Shown here piece by piece: positions 33,675-46,751 of a stretch of DNA of 64,000 nucleotides. The notes below the pieces were generated by a model, which was not told where the DNA came from, made no database searches, and worked only from the letters and a program-made list of their open reading frames with translations. Source of the DNA: Vibrio salinus (GTDB taxonomy: Bacteria; Pseudomonadota; Gammaproteobacteria; Enterobacterales; Vibrionaceae); the NCBI RefSeq assembly GCF_021272385.1, contig NZ_JAJSDZ010000005.1, forward strand, positions 868,001 to 932,000, given 5' to 3'. Position numbers and translations under genes: made by a program. The number at the start of each line of letters is the position of its first letter. Positions within the stretch are counted from its first letter, which is position 1.

Positions 33675-33751
33675 TGGCGGAGCGGACGGGACTCGAACCC
33701 GCGACCCCCGGCGTGACAGGCCGGTATTCTAACCAACTGAACTACCGCTCC
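33675..33751 (-). tRNA. aspT: tRNA-Asp (anticodon GUC)
   Basis: Cloverleaf with acceptor GGAGCGG/CCGCTCC, anticodon loop CTGTCAC between CCGGC and GCCGG, T-loop TTCGAGT and encoded CCA. It lies between 5S rRNA and tRNA-Trp. Confidence 0.97.
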
Positions 33752-33810
33752 GCATTGGCTAGCTAAAGTGCTAATCTGTGTCATCAGAATCTCTGATAAC
33801 AGAAAATAAA

Positions 33811-33929
33811 AGCCTGGCGATGTCCTACTCTCACATGGGGAAACCCCACACTACCATCGGCGCTAATTCGTTTCACTTCTGAGTTCGGCATGGAGTCAGG
33901 TGGGTCCAAATCGCTATGGCCGCCAGGCA
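33811..33929 (-). rRNA. rrf: 5S ribosomal RNA
   Basis: On the minus strand it starts TGCCTGGCGGCC and ends GCCAGGCT, whose ends pair to form helix I; the internal CCGAACTCAGAAGTGAAACG loop is the universal 5S signature. Length about 119 nt. Confidence 0.96.
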
Positions 33930-34012
33930 AATTCGTTAATTCGGAAAGCTGTCTTATTCTCAATCCACAACCAAGATTCTCTCTTGAGTCCGCCAAAACC
34001 TTTTCGGTGTTG

Positions 34013-36903
<2,891 letters not shown>

Positions 36904-37181
36904 ATACAACCCGAAAAAGTTTCGGAATGTGGTCTTGTCACCAAGATTTGTCTGCCATTTTTATACATGCGGCAGACTATGATATTGCCGGACTCAATTT
37001 CCAAGAACACTTGATTGTGTTGGTCTTTCTTATACAAGAAAGTATTGAGAACTTTTACAAACAGTTTTGTTTAAAAAACAAAACTGCTTTGTCAGCTTTC
37101 CAAATTGTTAAAGAGCGTGATTCATAAAGAACCATGTTTAACCATTCTCTTCCTATTCATAAAGAAAAGAACACTTAAAGA
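36904..37181 (-). other. 23S-proximal part of the 16S-23S spacer, with boxA
   Basis: This 278-bp stretch lies between tRNA-Ala and 23S. It contains a boxA antitermination element (minus-strand ACGCTCTTTAACAA at 37105-37118). The part near 23S should pair with sequence after 23S to form the RNase III processing stalk. I see no gene in it. Confidence 0.8.
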
Positions 37182-37257
37182 TGGTGGAGCTATGCGGGAT
37201 CGAACCGCAGACCTCCTGCGTGCAAGGCAGGCGCTCTCCCAGCTGAGCTATAGCCCC
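37182..37257 (-). tRNA. alaT: tRNA-Ala (anticodon UGC)
   Basis: Cloverleaf with acceptor GGGGCTA/TAGCTCC (one G-T pair), anticodon loop CTTGCAC between CCTGC and GCAGG, T-loop TTCGATC and encoded CCA. Second tRNA of the 16S-23S spacer. Confidence 0.97.
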
Positions 37258-37292
37258 ATCAGGTGTCGATACCGCTTCAATTCAATGTGAAT

Positions 37293-37369
37293 TGGTGGGT
37301 CTGAGTGGACTTGAACCACCGACCTCTCGCTTATCAGGCGAACGCTCTAACCACCTGAGCTACAGACCC
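37293..37369 (-). tRNA. ileT: tRNA-Ile (anticodon GAU)
   Basis: Cloverleaf with acceptor GGGTCTG/CAGACCC, anticodon loop CTGATAA, T-loop TTCAAGT and encoded CCA. First tRNA after 16S rRNA. Confidence 0.97.
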
Positions 37370-37434
37370 AGTATCGTCTCTTAATAACATAAACCTTCAA
37401 TCTGTGTGAACACTCGACAATAACCATCATCGTG

Positions 37435-38976
<1,542 letters not shown>

Positions 38977-39231
38977 AAGTTTTGTGTTTCTCTTAAAAAA
39001 GAGAAACGGCTCAATGAATACTGATAACATGCACTACTTTATTAAAAGTAATGTTATGTCGAATTGACTGTGCCAAACATTCATTCTAAAAAGAAATCCT
39101 GTTCGTTTTGGTCACTCGTATCATTGATAAAATCTTTTGGATGTTTATCCGACGAGTGCCCACACAGATTGATAGGTTTATATTGTTAAAGAGCTTTTTC
39201 ACCAAGCCACTTTGCGACTCAGTGGGAATGC
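38977..39231 (-). other. rRNA operon leader with boxA
   Basis: Transcribed leader between the rrn promoter and 16S. It has a boxA-like GCTCTTTAACAA on the minus strand at about 39184-39195, where NusB/NusE/SuhB-type antitermination complexes load. The remaining bases include sequences that should pair with the spacer downstream of 16S for RNase III cleavage. No gene is seen. Confidence 0.8.
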
Positions 39232-39259
39232 ATTATAGGGAGTTAATTAAACTTAGCAA
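39232..39259 (-). promoter_or_regulatory. rRNA operon promoter
   Basis: On the minus strand a perfect -10 TATAAT (39232-39237) is preceded by 16 bp and a -35-like TTGCTA (39254-39259). An A/T-rich block upstream (TATAAAAAATTATC) could be an UP element, and a short GC-containing discriminator GCATTCCC follows. This is a typical rRNA promoter layout; a second promoter is not evident. Confidence 0.75.
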
Positions 39260-39355
39260 TAGCAAAGCGGATAATTTTTTATACTTTTCTACCAAGCGTT
39301 CAAAAAGCATCCATTTCGTATCTTTTTTAACAAAAAACCATTATCTCTAATATGC

Positions 39356-39390
39356 AAAAAGCTCCGTTAATTCTGTTAACAGAGCTTTTT
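39356..39390 (-). terminator. Terminator after clpB
   Basis: Inverted repeat AAAAAGCTC(C/T)GTTAA...TTAACAGAGCTTTTT, 12 bp after the clpB stop, with T-runs on both strands. It shields clpB from the rrn promoter region beyond; no further gene lies in the 39260-39402 stretch. Confidence 0.85.
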
Positions 39391-39402
39391 ATCCAACAAA
39401 TA

Positions 39403-41979
39403 CTAATTTTGAGTAGCCAGAATTTTTCCGTCTTTGGCTTCTAATTTTATTGTCACTCCGGGTACAAAAGCACCTGACAAGATGGATTTCGCCAGTGGGT
39501 TTTCAACCTCCTGCTGAATAGCCCGTTTTAATGGTCGTGCCCCATAAACCGGGTCAAACCCAACCTGCGCGATCAACTCCAGAGCATCTTCTCCAATATT
39601 TAATTCAAAGTCTCTTTCTTGCATTCGTTTGCGTAAACGTTCAATCTGTATTGACGCTATTGACTTAATATGCTCTTTGCCCAATGGATGAAATACCACA
39701 CTTTCATCAACCCGGTTTAAAAACTCAGGTTTAAAATGATGAGAAACCACATCCATTACCTGAGCTTTCATCTGCTCGTAATCAAGTTCTTTAAAATGCT
39801 CCTGAATTTTAGTCGAGCCAAGATTAGAGGTCATGATGACTACCGTATTTCTAAAATCAACAGTTCTGCCCTGACCATCAGTAAGACGTCCATCATCCAG
39901 TACCTGCAATAATATATTGAATACATCCGGATGGGCTTTTTCCACTTCATCCAGCAAAATAACCGAATACGGTTTACGACGTACCGATTCCGTCAGATAT
40001 CCCCCTTCTTCATAACCAACATATCCAGGAGGCGCACCAACCAACCTAGCTACTGAATGTTTCTCCATGAACTCAGACATATCAATACGAACCATGGCAT
40101 CTTCGCTGTCAAACATAAAGTTAGCCAGTGTCTTACAGAGTTCAGTTTTACCAACACCTGTTGGGCCAAGAAATAAAAATGAACCAATAGGACGGTTAGG
40201 ATCTGATAACCCTGCCCGGCTACGACGAATGGCATTAGATACAACTTCAACGGCTTCTAACTGTCCAACAACCCGTTTATGAAGTACATCTTCCATTTTC
40301 AATAATTTTTCTTTTTCAGCTTCAAGCATTTTTGAAACCGGAATACCGGTTTGTTTCGATAAAACCTCAGCAATCTCAGCATCTGTCACTTTGTTTCGTA
40401 GTAACGTCATTTCCTGCATTTCAGCCTGTGCCGCTAAATCCAGTTGTTTTTCTAATTCGGGAATACGGCCATATTGCAATTCTGACATCCGGTTCAGATC
40501 ACCAGCCCGTCTTGCAACATCCATATCCATACGAGCATGCTCAAGCTCACTTTTAATATGTTGAGTTCCGGAAAGCGCTGCTTTCTCAGCGTTCCATACT
40601 TCCTCCAGCTCAGCATACTCTTTTTCTTTTTCAGATAACTCTTCATTAAGAATTTCCAGACGCTTACTGCTTGCGCTGTCATTTTCATTGCTAAGCGCCT
40701 GTTGCTCGATTTTCAGTTGGATAATACGACGATCCAAACGGTCAAGTTCTTCCGGTTTAGAATCAATCTGCAAACGAATACTGGATGCCGCTTCATCAAT
40801 TAAATCGATCGCTTTATCCGGTAACTGTCTGTCAGAAACATAGCGATTGGATAAGCTCGCCGCAGCAACAATTGCCGGATCCGTAATCTCCACATGGTGA
40901 TGCAACTCATACCGTTCCTTCAGTCCACGTAGGATTGCAACGGTATCCTCAACACTGGGCTCATCAACCAATACTTTCTGAAAACGTCGCTCCAAAGCCG
41001 CATCTTTCTCGACGTACTGACGATATTCATCCAGAGTCGTCGCGCCAACACAGTGGAGTTCTCCACGAGCCAAAGCCGGTTTAAGCATATTTCCGGCATC
41101 CATTGAGCCCTCTCCCTTACCGGCGCCAACCATAGTATGAAGCTCATCAATAAACAGAATAACGTTGCCTTCTTCTTTAGAGAGTTCATTCAAAACTGAT
41201 TTCAACCGTTCTTCAAACTCTCCCCGATATTTAGCTCCCGCAACTAACGAGCCCATATCAAGAGAAAGGACCCGGCGTCCGCGAAGGCCTTCCGGTACCT
41301 CATTATTGATAATTCGCTGCGCTAAACCTTCAACAATTGCTGTTTTACCAACTCCTGGCTCACCAATTATCACAGGGTTATTTTTTGTACGGCGCTGCAA
41401 AACCTGAATAGTACGACGAATTTCATCATCACGGCCAATCACAGGATCCAGTTTCCCCTGTTCGGCTCTTTCGGTAAGATCAACGGTAAATTTCTCTAAT
41501 GCCTGTCTTAAATCCTCCGCATTTTGATCTTTTACTGTTTGACCACCTCTGACTTTTTCGATGGCTTCAGAGACTTTTTGCTCGGTGATACCTATCTCTT
41601 TAAATAAATGCCCCAGAGGTCCTTTATCCTGAATAGCGGCCAGCAAAAAGATCTCGGAAGAAATATAAGCATCCTGACGTTTCTGAGCAATTTTGTCACA
41701 AAGATTAAATAAGTAACCTAATCCCCCCGATAATTGAACATCGGCACCAATTCCGGTGACTTTGGGTAAACGATCAAGTTCTTCACCCAACTTCGAACGC
41801 AACTGCATCGCGTCAACATTCATCATGGTCAAAAGAGGACGAATTGGACTTCCATCCTGGTCCATTAAGGCGACCATCAGATGGACAGGCTCAATGTATT
41901 GATGATCCCGGCCTAAAGCTAAAGACTGAGCATCCGAAATTGCAACCTGAAATTTACTGGTAAACCGATCAAGACGCAT
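39403..41979 (-). CDS. clpB: ClpB, Hsp100 disaggregase
   Basis: Hexameric AAA+ chaperone (858 aa) that threads aggregated proteins through its pore with DnaK's help. It has an N-domain (1-145), NBD1 with Walker A GEPGVGKT at 206-213, the long middle coiled coil (about 405-525) that docks DnaK, and NBD2 with GPTGVGKT. It lacks the ClpP-binding loop of ClpA. I chose [11 protein letters not shown] at 41979 as start because it is the family N-terminus; six codons upstream stay open. A sigma-32 type promoter lies at 42022-42050, so it is heat-inducible apart from rluD-pgeF. Confidence 0.97.
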   Translation of the reverse strand: MRLDRFTSKFQVAISDAQSLALGRDHQYIEPVHLMVALMDQDGSPIRPLLTMMNVDAMQLRSKLGEELDRLPKVTGIGADVQLSGGLGYLFNLCDKIAQKRQDAYISSEIFLLAAIQDKGPLGHLFKEIGITEQKVSEAIEKVRGGQTVKDQNAEDLRQALEKFTVDLTERAEQGKLDPVIGRDDEIRRTIQVLQRRTKNNPVIIGEPGVGKTAIVEGLAQRIINNEVPEGLRGRRVLSLDMGSLVAGAKYRGEFEERLKSVLNELSKEEGNVILFIDELHTMVGAGKGEGSMDAGNMLKPALARGELHCVGATTLDEYRQYVEKDAALERRFQKVLVDEPSVEDTVAILRGLKERYELHHHVEITDPAIVAAASLSNRYVSDRQLPDKAIDLIDEAASSIRLQIDSKPEELDRLDRRIIQLKIEQQALSNENDSASSKRLEILNEELSEKEKEYAELEEVWNAEKAALSGTQHIKSELEHARMDMDVARRAGDLNRMSELQYGRIPELEKQLDLAAQAEMQEMTLLRNKVTDAEIAEVLSKQTGIPVSKMLEAEKEKLLKMEDVLHKRVVGQLEAVEVVSNAIRRSRAGLSDPNRPIGSFLFLGPTGVGKTELCKTLANFMFDSEDAMVRIDMSEFMEKHSVARLVGAPPGYVGYEEGGYLTESVRRKPYSVILLDEVEKAHPDVFNILLQVLDDGRLTDGQGRTVDFRNTVVIMTSNLGSTKIQEHFKELDYEQMKAQVMDVVSHHFKPEFLNRVDESVVFHPLGKEHIKSIASIQIERLRKRMQERDFELNIGEDALELIAQVGFDPVYGARPLKRAIQQEVENPLAKSILSGAFVPGVTIKLEAKDGKILATQN

Positions 41980-42021
41980 AACCACCTTCCTAATCACTGA
42001 TAATAATTTTTACTGTTATCA

Positions 42022-42050
42022 AAATGGTTGCTGTATGGCTATTTTTCAAG
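42022..42050 (-). promoter_or_regulatory. Sigma-32 heat-shock promoter of clpB
   Basis: Minus strand: -35 CTTGAAA (42044-42050), 14 bp, then AACCATTT (42022-42029), against the consensus CTTGAAA-N13..17-CCCCATNT. It ends 42 bp before the clpB start. Confidence 0.8.
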
Positions 42051-42081
42051 AGGGTATAAGAATTTTTTGATTGAAAAATGT

Positions 42082-42813
42082 TCAGGCATTTATCCAGATA
42101 AAACAAGCCTGACGGCCAGTCTGACCATCCCGGCGATAAGAAAAAAACTGAGCTTCATTTTTATATGTACAAAGGCCACTAGCGGAGACATCTGAAATCC
42201 CAAGTTTAAGTAATTTCTGCTGAGCAATCATAGCCAGATTTCCCATCCATTTACCGGGAAAACCTTCTCTGGGTTCGAAAGCATTAATGAAATTGGAATC
42301 CATTTCTACAAACTTTTTTACCACTTCTTTACCAATTTCAAAAAACTGGTCACTAATGGCTGGCCCAATCCAGCCAACAACATCACCCGGCTCAGTAAAA
42401 CACCGTACTGCATTTTCTAAAATACCGTCAGCCAATCCACGCCACCCAGCATGAACAGCCGCCACTTCAGTTCCTTGTGTATTCGTGAGTAAAACCGGCA
42501 AACAATCTGCTGTCATTACTGAACACACAATACCGGGGGTAGTTGTAAAAATCCCATCGGCATCTAATACTTCAGAAGTCCACTCAGAAACAGTGATAAT
42601 CTTAGTTGAGTGTGTCTGATTAAGCCAAACTGGCTGAGCAGGTAAAACCTTCTGCTCGACTAACCATTGTCTGTTTTTCGCTACCAGCTCCGGGCTATCT
42701 CCAACATGATTGCCCAGGTTCAAACTTTTATACGGTTCTGCTGAAAACCCGCCTTCTCGGGTACTGGCAACTGCTGAAACATTTGCAGGAATTTTCCAGT
42801 CTGGTTTAAACAT
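42082..42813 (-). CDS. pgeF: PgeF/YfiH, multicopper-type polyphenol oxidase family, peptidoglycan editing factor
   Basis: Member (243 aa) of the YfiH/LACC1 family; reported activities include purine nucleoside cleavage and correction of misincorporated L-Ser in muropeptide precursors. The conserved zinc or copper-binding histidine/cysteine motifs are visible: NQTHSTKI, TADCLPVLL and AVHAGWRGLA. It begins 2 bp after rluD, the usual rluD-yfiH-clpB order. Confidence 0.9.
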   Translation of the reverse strand: MFKPDWKIPANVSAVASTREGGFSAEPYKSLNLGNHVGDSPELVAKNRQWLVEQKVLPAQPVWLNQTHSTKIITVSEWTSEVLDADGIFTTTPGIVCSVMTADCLPVLLTNTQGTEVAAVHAGWRGLADGILENAVRCFTEPGDVVGWIGPAISDQFFEIGKEVVKKFVEMDSNFINAFEPREGFPGKWMGNLAMIAQQKLLKLGISDVSASGLCTYKNEAQFFSYRRDGQTGRQACFIWINA

Positions 42814-42815
42814 AG

Positions 42816-43790
42816 CTAAAACTCATCTAATGGATTCAATAACGCATCTTCACGAAGGGCTTCTGTCATTTCAACCATATCATCCGGAATAGGAGCATGA
42901 AATTCGAGTAATTCTCCGGTAACCGGATGTGTAAAACGGAGCATTGCTGCATGTAATGCCTGTCGGTCAAAAGATCGAAGCATAGATGTCAGATTATCGC
43001 TGGCACCTTTAGGTATTCTGACCCGCCCGCCATAAGCAACGTCGCCAAGCAACGGATGCTGGATATAGGACATATGAACACGAATCTGGTGAGTTCGTCC
43101 GGTTTCTAGACGTAAACGTATGCGGGTATGCTCTCTGAAATGTTCAGCAACCCGGTAATGAGTCACTGCGGGTTTACCCATCGGAGAAACTGCCATCAAG
43201 GTTCTCTTTGTAGAATGACGACCAATTGGTTGATCAACAATACCACCACCAGTCATTCTTCCGGTCGCAATCGCTTCATATTCCCTTGTAATATTTCGTT
43301 TCTGCAACTCCCGAACCAGTTTCGTCTGAGCAGGAACCGTCTTCGCTACAACCATCAAGCCTGTTGTATCTTTATCAAGCCGGTGAACAATACCTGCTCT
43401 TGGCACCTCGGCGATGGCAGGATAATGGTACAGTAATGCATTCAGCACTGTACCATCTGGCGTGCCAGCGCCCGGATGAACAACAAAATCTCTCGGTTTA
43501 TTGACCACAATGATATCGTCGTCTTCATAAACGATATCCAGCGGAATATCCTGAGCCTCCCAACGTTCTTCATCTTCTAACTCGGCCAACAGAATAATTT
43601 CTTCTCCTCCAAGAACTTTGGTTCTTGGCTTAGTAACAACGACACCATTCAATGTTACTTTCCCCTCCACCAGCCATTCTTTGAGCCTTGAGCGGGAAAA
43701 ATCAGAAAATAATTCTGCTATCGCCTGATCCAAACGCTGACCAAGTTGGTTCTCTTTTACGGTATTCTTTAATTCTATCTGCTGAGCCAT
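42816..43790 (-). CDS. rluD: RluD, 23S rRNA pseudouridine synthase
   Basis: Makes pseudouridines 1911, 1915 and 1917 in helix 69 of 23S rRNA. The 324-aa protein has an N-terminal S4 RNA-binding domain (about 18-75) and the catalytic core with Asp139 in the HRLDKDTTGL motif. It diverges from bamD over 148 bp, as in E. coli. Confidence 0.96.
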   Translation of the reverse strand: MAQQIELKNTVKENQLGQRLDQAIAELFSDFSRSRLKEWLVEGKVTLNGVVVTKPRTKVLGGEEIILLAELEDEERWEAQDIPLDIVYEDDDIIVVNKPRDFVVHPGAGTPDGTVLNALLYHYPAIAEVPRAGIVHRLDKDTTGLMVVAKTVPAQTKLVRELQKRNITREYEAIATGRMTGGGIVDQPIGRHSTKRTLMAVSPMGKPAVTHYRVAEHFREHTRIRLRLETGRTHQIRVHMSYIQHPLLGDVAYGGRVRIPKGASDNLTSMLRSFDRQALHAAMLRFTHPVTGELLEFHAPIPDDMVEMTEALREDALLNPLDEF

Positions 43791-43938
43791 ATCGAACTTT
43801 TTAAAAAACTAAGAGACTAATAGTCCTTAGTATGGATAAAATAATGCACTATTGTATCTGTTACCTAAAAGAAAGTAACCTAGCGTTTTAAAGACAGCTT
43901 AGACTTTTAGTCGATTTATCAAGGAATCAACGTCTGAT

Positions 43939-44664
43939 ATGAAATACCAAGCTTTATCTGGTTTACTGGCAATCTCATTACTCGCTGGCTGTTCGAGCAG
44001 CAAAAATGTCGTGCCAGACCTCCCACCATCTCAATTATATTCAGAAGCCAAACTGTCTTTACAAAATGGAAGCTGGACTAAATCGATTGAAAAACTGGAA
44101 GCACTGGATTCTCGTTTTCCATTTGGAGCATATTCACATCAAGTTCAGCTTGACCTCATTTTTGCTTATTACAAAAATGAAGAGTATGCACTAAGCATAG
44201 CCACTATCGACCGTTTTTTAAGATTAAACCCGTCAAATCCAAATGTAGATTGGGTTTTATACATGCGTGGCCTAAATAATATGGCACTGGACAGCAGCTT
44301 CATGCACAGCTTACTTGGCATTGATCGTTCAGACAGGGATCCTGAACCGGTAAAAGATGCATTTAATGACTTTAAAAAATTACTTGAACGCTATCCTCAT
44401 AGTACCTACGCCAATGATGCCCGTAAGCGGATGGTGTTCTTAAAAAACCGTTTAGCTAAATATTATCTTGCAACTGCAGACTTTTACTTAAGACGTGAAG
44501 CCTGGATTGCGGCAATCAACCGCTGCCAGGAATTACAGAAATCGTTTCCGAACACAGAAGCAGCCAGAAAGGCGTTAAAAATTCAGCTGAAAGCATACAA
44601 AGAGCTAGGTTTACAGGATGCGGTGGAAAGAACCAAAGCCCAAATAAAACTGAACCCGGCCTAA
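43939..44664 (+). CDS. bamD: BamD, outer-membrane assembly lipoprotein
   Basis: Essential lipoprotein of the BAM complex (241 aa precursor) that receives outer-membrane protein substrates with BamA. The lipobox LLAGC puts the lipidated cysteine at residue 18. The mature protein is made of five TPR-like repeats (PSQLYSEAKLSLQNGSWTKSIEKLE and so on). It is a single-gene unit followed by a terminator. Confidence 0.96.
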   Translation: MKYQALSGLLAISLLAGCSSSKNVVPDLPPSQLYSEAKLSLQNGSWTKSIEKLEALDSRFPFGAYSHQVQLDLIFAYYKNEEYALSIATIDRFLRLNPSNPNVDWVLYMRGLNNMALDSSFMHSLLGIDRSDRDPEPVKDAFNDFKKLLERYPHSTYANDARKRMVFLKNRLAKYYLATADFYLRREAWIAAINRCQELQKSFPNTEAARKALKIQLKAYKELGLQDAVERTKAQIKLNPA

Positions 44665-44690
44665 CTATTTCTTCAAAAAACACTAAAAAT

Positions 44691-44717
44691 AAAAAAGCTC
44701 CCTTTTGGAGCTTTTTT
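44691..44717 (+). terminator. Terminator after bamD
   Basis: AAAAAAGCTCC and GGAGCTTTTTT pair around a short CTTTT loop, with a T-run, 26 bp after the bamD stop. Confidence 0.9.
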
Positions 44718-44741
44718 GTTAAAAACGATTTATGAATATCA

Positions 44742-44754
44742 AATGAGACATTTT
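44742..44754 (+). repeat. AATGAGACATTTT motif, copy 1
   Basis: First of three exact copies of a 13-mer in intergenic DNA; here it lies between bamD and raiA, about 255 bp before raiA. See copies at 44795 and 53301. The 346-bp gap 44665-45010 otherwise holds the bamD terminator and the raiA promoter. Confidence 0.6.
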
Positions 44755-44787
44755 TTGAACAAATTCTTTTTTCAGCCGAACTAAGAC

Positions 44788-44812
44788 ACTAAAAAATGAG
44801 ACATTTTTTAGT
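44788..44812. repeat. Palindrome carrying AATGAGACATTTT motif, copy 2
   Basis: ACTAAAAAATG (44788-44798) and CATTTTTTAGT (44802-44812) are perfect inverse complements around AGA. The 13-mer motif occupies 44795-44807 at the centre. The dyad looks like a binding site for a dimeric regulator, or an RNA hairpin if transcribed. Confidence 0.65.
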
Positions 44813-44930
44813 TACCATAAACACCACATTACCGTGAAATTTAAATAACTCAATGTTTTTCTGTTAATGATTTTCATACTTCTTGCGAAGGATCACGTTT
44901 GCAATCACCAATTTTATAACACCCCATTTA

Positions 44931-44972
44931 AGTGATATATGTCACACTTTTTCCACCATAAAACAGTATTCT
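44931..44972 (+). promoter_or_regulatory. CRP-dependent promoter of raiA
   Basis: AGTGATATATGTCACA (44931-44946) matches the CRP consensus TGTGA-N6-TCACA in 9 of 10 positions. Downstream is a -10 TATTCT (44967-44972). The implied start site near 44980 puts the CRP centre at about -41.5, the exact class II geometry. Confidence 0.72.
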
Positions 44973-45010
44973 GAAATTAAGCCACAGGGATAACAACAGA
45001 GGATAGCATT

Positions 45011-45334
45011 ATGAAAATGAATATCACTGGTAAAAATATCGACATTACCTCTGCAATCCGTGAACACATCGAGGAGAAATTCAAAAAGTTAGAAAAATGG
45101 CAGGTAGATCTGATTGGGTGTCAGTGCAGCTTTAGCGAGGAGCCCAACAAACAGAAAAAATTTGAAGCTACCGTCAGTATACCTAAAGGTCAATTGGTCG
45201 CATCGGCTCGTAACGAAGATCTTTATACTGCAATAAACGAAGTTGTACAAAAACTTGAAAGGCAGTTAAACAAGCTACGCCATAAACCTGAAGCCAGACG
45301 AACTGATACACTCACAATTGAAGAAGAAAGTTAA
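45011..45334 (+). CDS. raiA: RaiA (YfiA), ribosome-associated inhibitor
   Basis: Stress protein (107 aa) that binds the 30S decoding region and blocks translation when growth stops. The beta-alpha-beta fold carries MNITGKNIDITSAIREHIEEKF and KLEKWQVDLIG, and the basic C-terminal helix ends KLERQLNKLRHKPEARRTD, like E. coli RaiA and unlike short HPF. An acidic tail (IEEES) follows. It is separated from pheA by its own terminator, as in E. coli. Confidence 0.93.
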   Translation: MKMNITGKNIDITSAIREHIEEKFKKLEKWQVDLIGCQCSFSEEPNKQKKFEATVSIPKGQLVASARNEDLYTAINEVVQKLERQLNKLRHKPEARRTDTLTIEEES

Positions 45335-45355
45335 CTTTTTTCATTTTTCATTGAT

Positions 45356-45383
45356 AACAGCGCCAACAAGGCGCTGTTTTTTC
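45356..45383 (+). terminator. Terminator after raiA
   Basis: AACAGCGCC and GGCGCTGTT pair around AACAA/AA and are followed by TTTTTCTT, 22 bp after the raiA stop. Confidence 0.9.
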
Positions 45384-45412
45384 TTGACGCTCCTGCATAC
45401 CTTGCTTATTGT
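45384..45412 (+). promoter_or_regulatory. Promoter of pheL-pheA
   Basis: TTGACG (45384-45389), a 17-bp spacer and TATTGT (45407-45412) sit just before the leader peptide. Confidence 0.65.
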
Positions 45413-45443
45413 GTCCTTAATTTTTTCATTTAAAGTATTTATC

Positions 45444-45485
45444 ATGTTCACATTCTTTTTTTCATTTCGTTTCAAACAAACCTGA
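45444..45485 (+). CDS. pheL: PheL, phenylalanine-rich leader peptide
   Basis: A 13-codon ORF reads MFTFFFSFRFKQT, six of thirteen residues being Phe. It lies between the pheA promoter and a terminator 5' of pheA, the exact setting of an attenuation leader. When charged tRNA-Phe is scarce the ribosome should stall on the Phe codons and let transcription pass into pheA. It is a little shorter than, and different in sequence from, the 15-residue E. coli PheL. Confidence 0.88.
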   Translation: MFTFFFSFRFKQT

Positions 45486-45490
45486 TACCT

Positions 45491-45548
45491 GAGGCAAAGA
45501 TCGATTAAGAATGAACGAACAATAAGCCTCCCAAGTGGAGGCTTTTTT
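45491..45548 (+). promoter_or_regulatory. pheA attenuator: antiterminator arm and terminator
   Basis: The terminator AGCCTCC(CAAG)TGGAGGCT followed by TTTTTT lies at 45525-45547, 16 bp before the pheA start. The segment GAGGC at 45491-45495, six bases after the pheL stop, can pair with GCCTC (45526-45530) in the left arm of the terminator, giving the alternative antiterminator fold. Confidence 0.8.
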
Positions 45549-45563
45549 ATAAAGGAAATATCT

Positions 45564-46751
45564 ATGACCCCGGAATCACAAAGCTATTCTCTGGATGACA
45601 TACGCTTACGCCTGAACGAATTGGATGATCAACTATTACAGTTATTATCCGAAAGACGTAAATTAAGTACAGAAGTTGCAAAAAGTAAAGTAAAAACATC
45701 GAAACCGGTCAGAGATGCCTCCCGCGAACAAGAATTACTTGTTAAATTAATTACTAACGGCCAAAAAAAATACAATCTCGATACTCAATACATTACCAAA
45801 ATTTTTCACACCATTATCGAAGATTCCGTATTACTGCAACAAACCTATCTTCAAAATCTGGCGAATCCGGAGATTCACCTAAATCCGCATGTTCGTGTAG
45901 CTTATTTAGGTTCAAAAGGATCCTATTCGCATCTAGCAACATTGGAATACTTCAACCGAAAAAATACGGATGTAATTGAACTGAATTGTGATGGATTTAA
46001 AGACATTACAACAACCGTTGAATCCGGTCATGCCGATTATGGAGTGCTTCCAATTGAAAATACCAGTTCAGGTTCGATTAATGAGGTCTACGATCTGCTT
46101 CAGCATACTACCCTCAGTATTGTGGGTGAAATTACACTGCCTATTGAACATTGCATGTTAGCAACATCAGATATTCGCTTAGAAGACATTCGTACTCTAT
46201 ATTCTCACTCTCAACCACTTCAACAATGCGGCGAATTTATCAGTGGAATGAAAGATGTCACTCTTGAGTCCACACTCAGCACAGCTGACGCAATGATGAA
46301 AGTAAAAGAATTGAACCAAAAAGATTGTGCGGCTATCGGGAATGCCTCAAGTGGTAAGTTATACGGTCTCCAGCCTATTCAGGCTAACATTGCGAACCAA
46401 ACAGAAAACTTTACCCGTTTTATTCTCGTGGCCAGAAAACCCGTTGAAGTGTCCCAGCAAATCCCGGCGAAAACAACCATCATTATGTCAACGCCACAAA
46501 AAGTTGGCTCTTTGGTCTCGGCATTACAGGTACTTCAGCACTACGGTATTAATCTCACCAAATTAGTTTCTCGTCCCATTATTGGGAATCCATGGGAAGA
46601 AATGTTTTATGTCGACTTAGAAGCACACTTACATTCAGTTCAAATGCAACAAGCGTTAGAAAATTTAATAAAATTTACCAAGCATTTGAAAGTATTAGGC
46701 TGCTTCCCAATTGAAAATGTAAAACCGACTCAAATTCAATTCAATGAATAG
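45564..46751 (+). CDS. pheA: PheA, bifunctional chorismate mutase / prephenate dehydratase
   Basis: Converts chorismate to prephenate and then to phenylpyruvate in phenylalanine synthesis. The 395-aa protein has an AroQ chorismate mutase domain (about 8-95), a prephenate dehydratase domain (about 108-290, with the NFTRFILVARK motif) and a C-terminal ACT domain (about 300-385) that binds Phe. In the ACT domain the GALV motif of E. coli reads GSLV (315-318) and ESRP reads VSRP, with Val335 replacing the glutamate, so feedback sensitivity may differ. Expression is governed by the pheL attenuator directly upstream. Confidence 0.96.
   Translation: MTPESQSYSLDDIRLRLNELDDQLLQLLSERRKLSTEVAKSKVKTSKPVRDASREQELLVKLITNGQKKYNLDTQYITKIFHTIIEDSVLLQQTYLQNLANPEIHLNPHVRVAYLGSKGSYSHLATLEYFNRKNTDVIELNCDGFKDITTTVESGHADYGVLPIENTSSGSINEVYDLLQHTTLSIVGEITLPIEHCMLATSDIRLEDIRTLYSHSQPLQQCGEFISGMKDVTLESTLSTADAMMKVKELNQKDCAAIGNASSGKLYGLQPIQANIANQTENFTRFILVARKPVEVSQQIPAKTTIIMSTPQKVGSLVSALQVLQHYGINLTKLVSRPIIGNPWEEMFYVDLEAHLHSVQMQQALENLIKFTKHLKVLGCFPIENVKPTQIQFNE

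Noticed and set aside
44890..44904. GGATCACGTTTGC upstream of raiA as a sigma-54 promoter
   Set aside because: GG and GC are separated by 9 instead of 10 bases and the TGGCA part is poor; the CRP/-10 arrangement downstream explains the promoter better.
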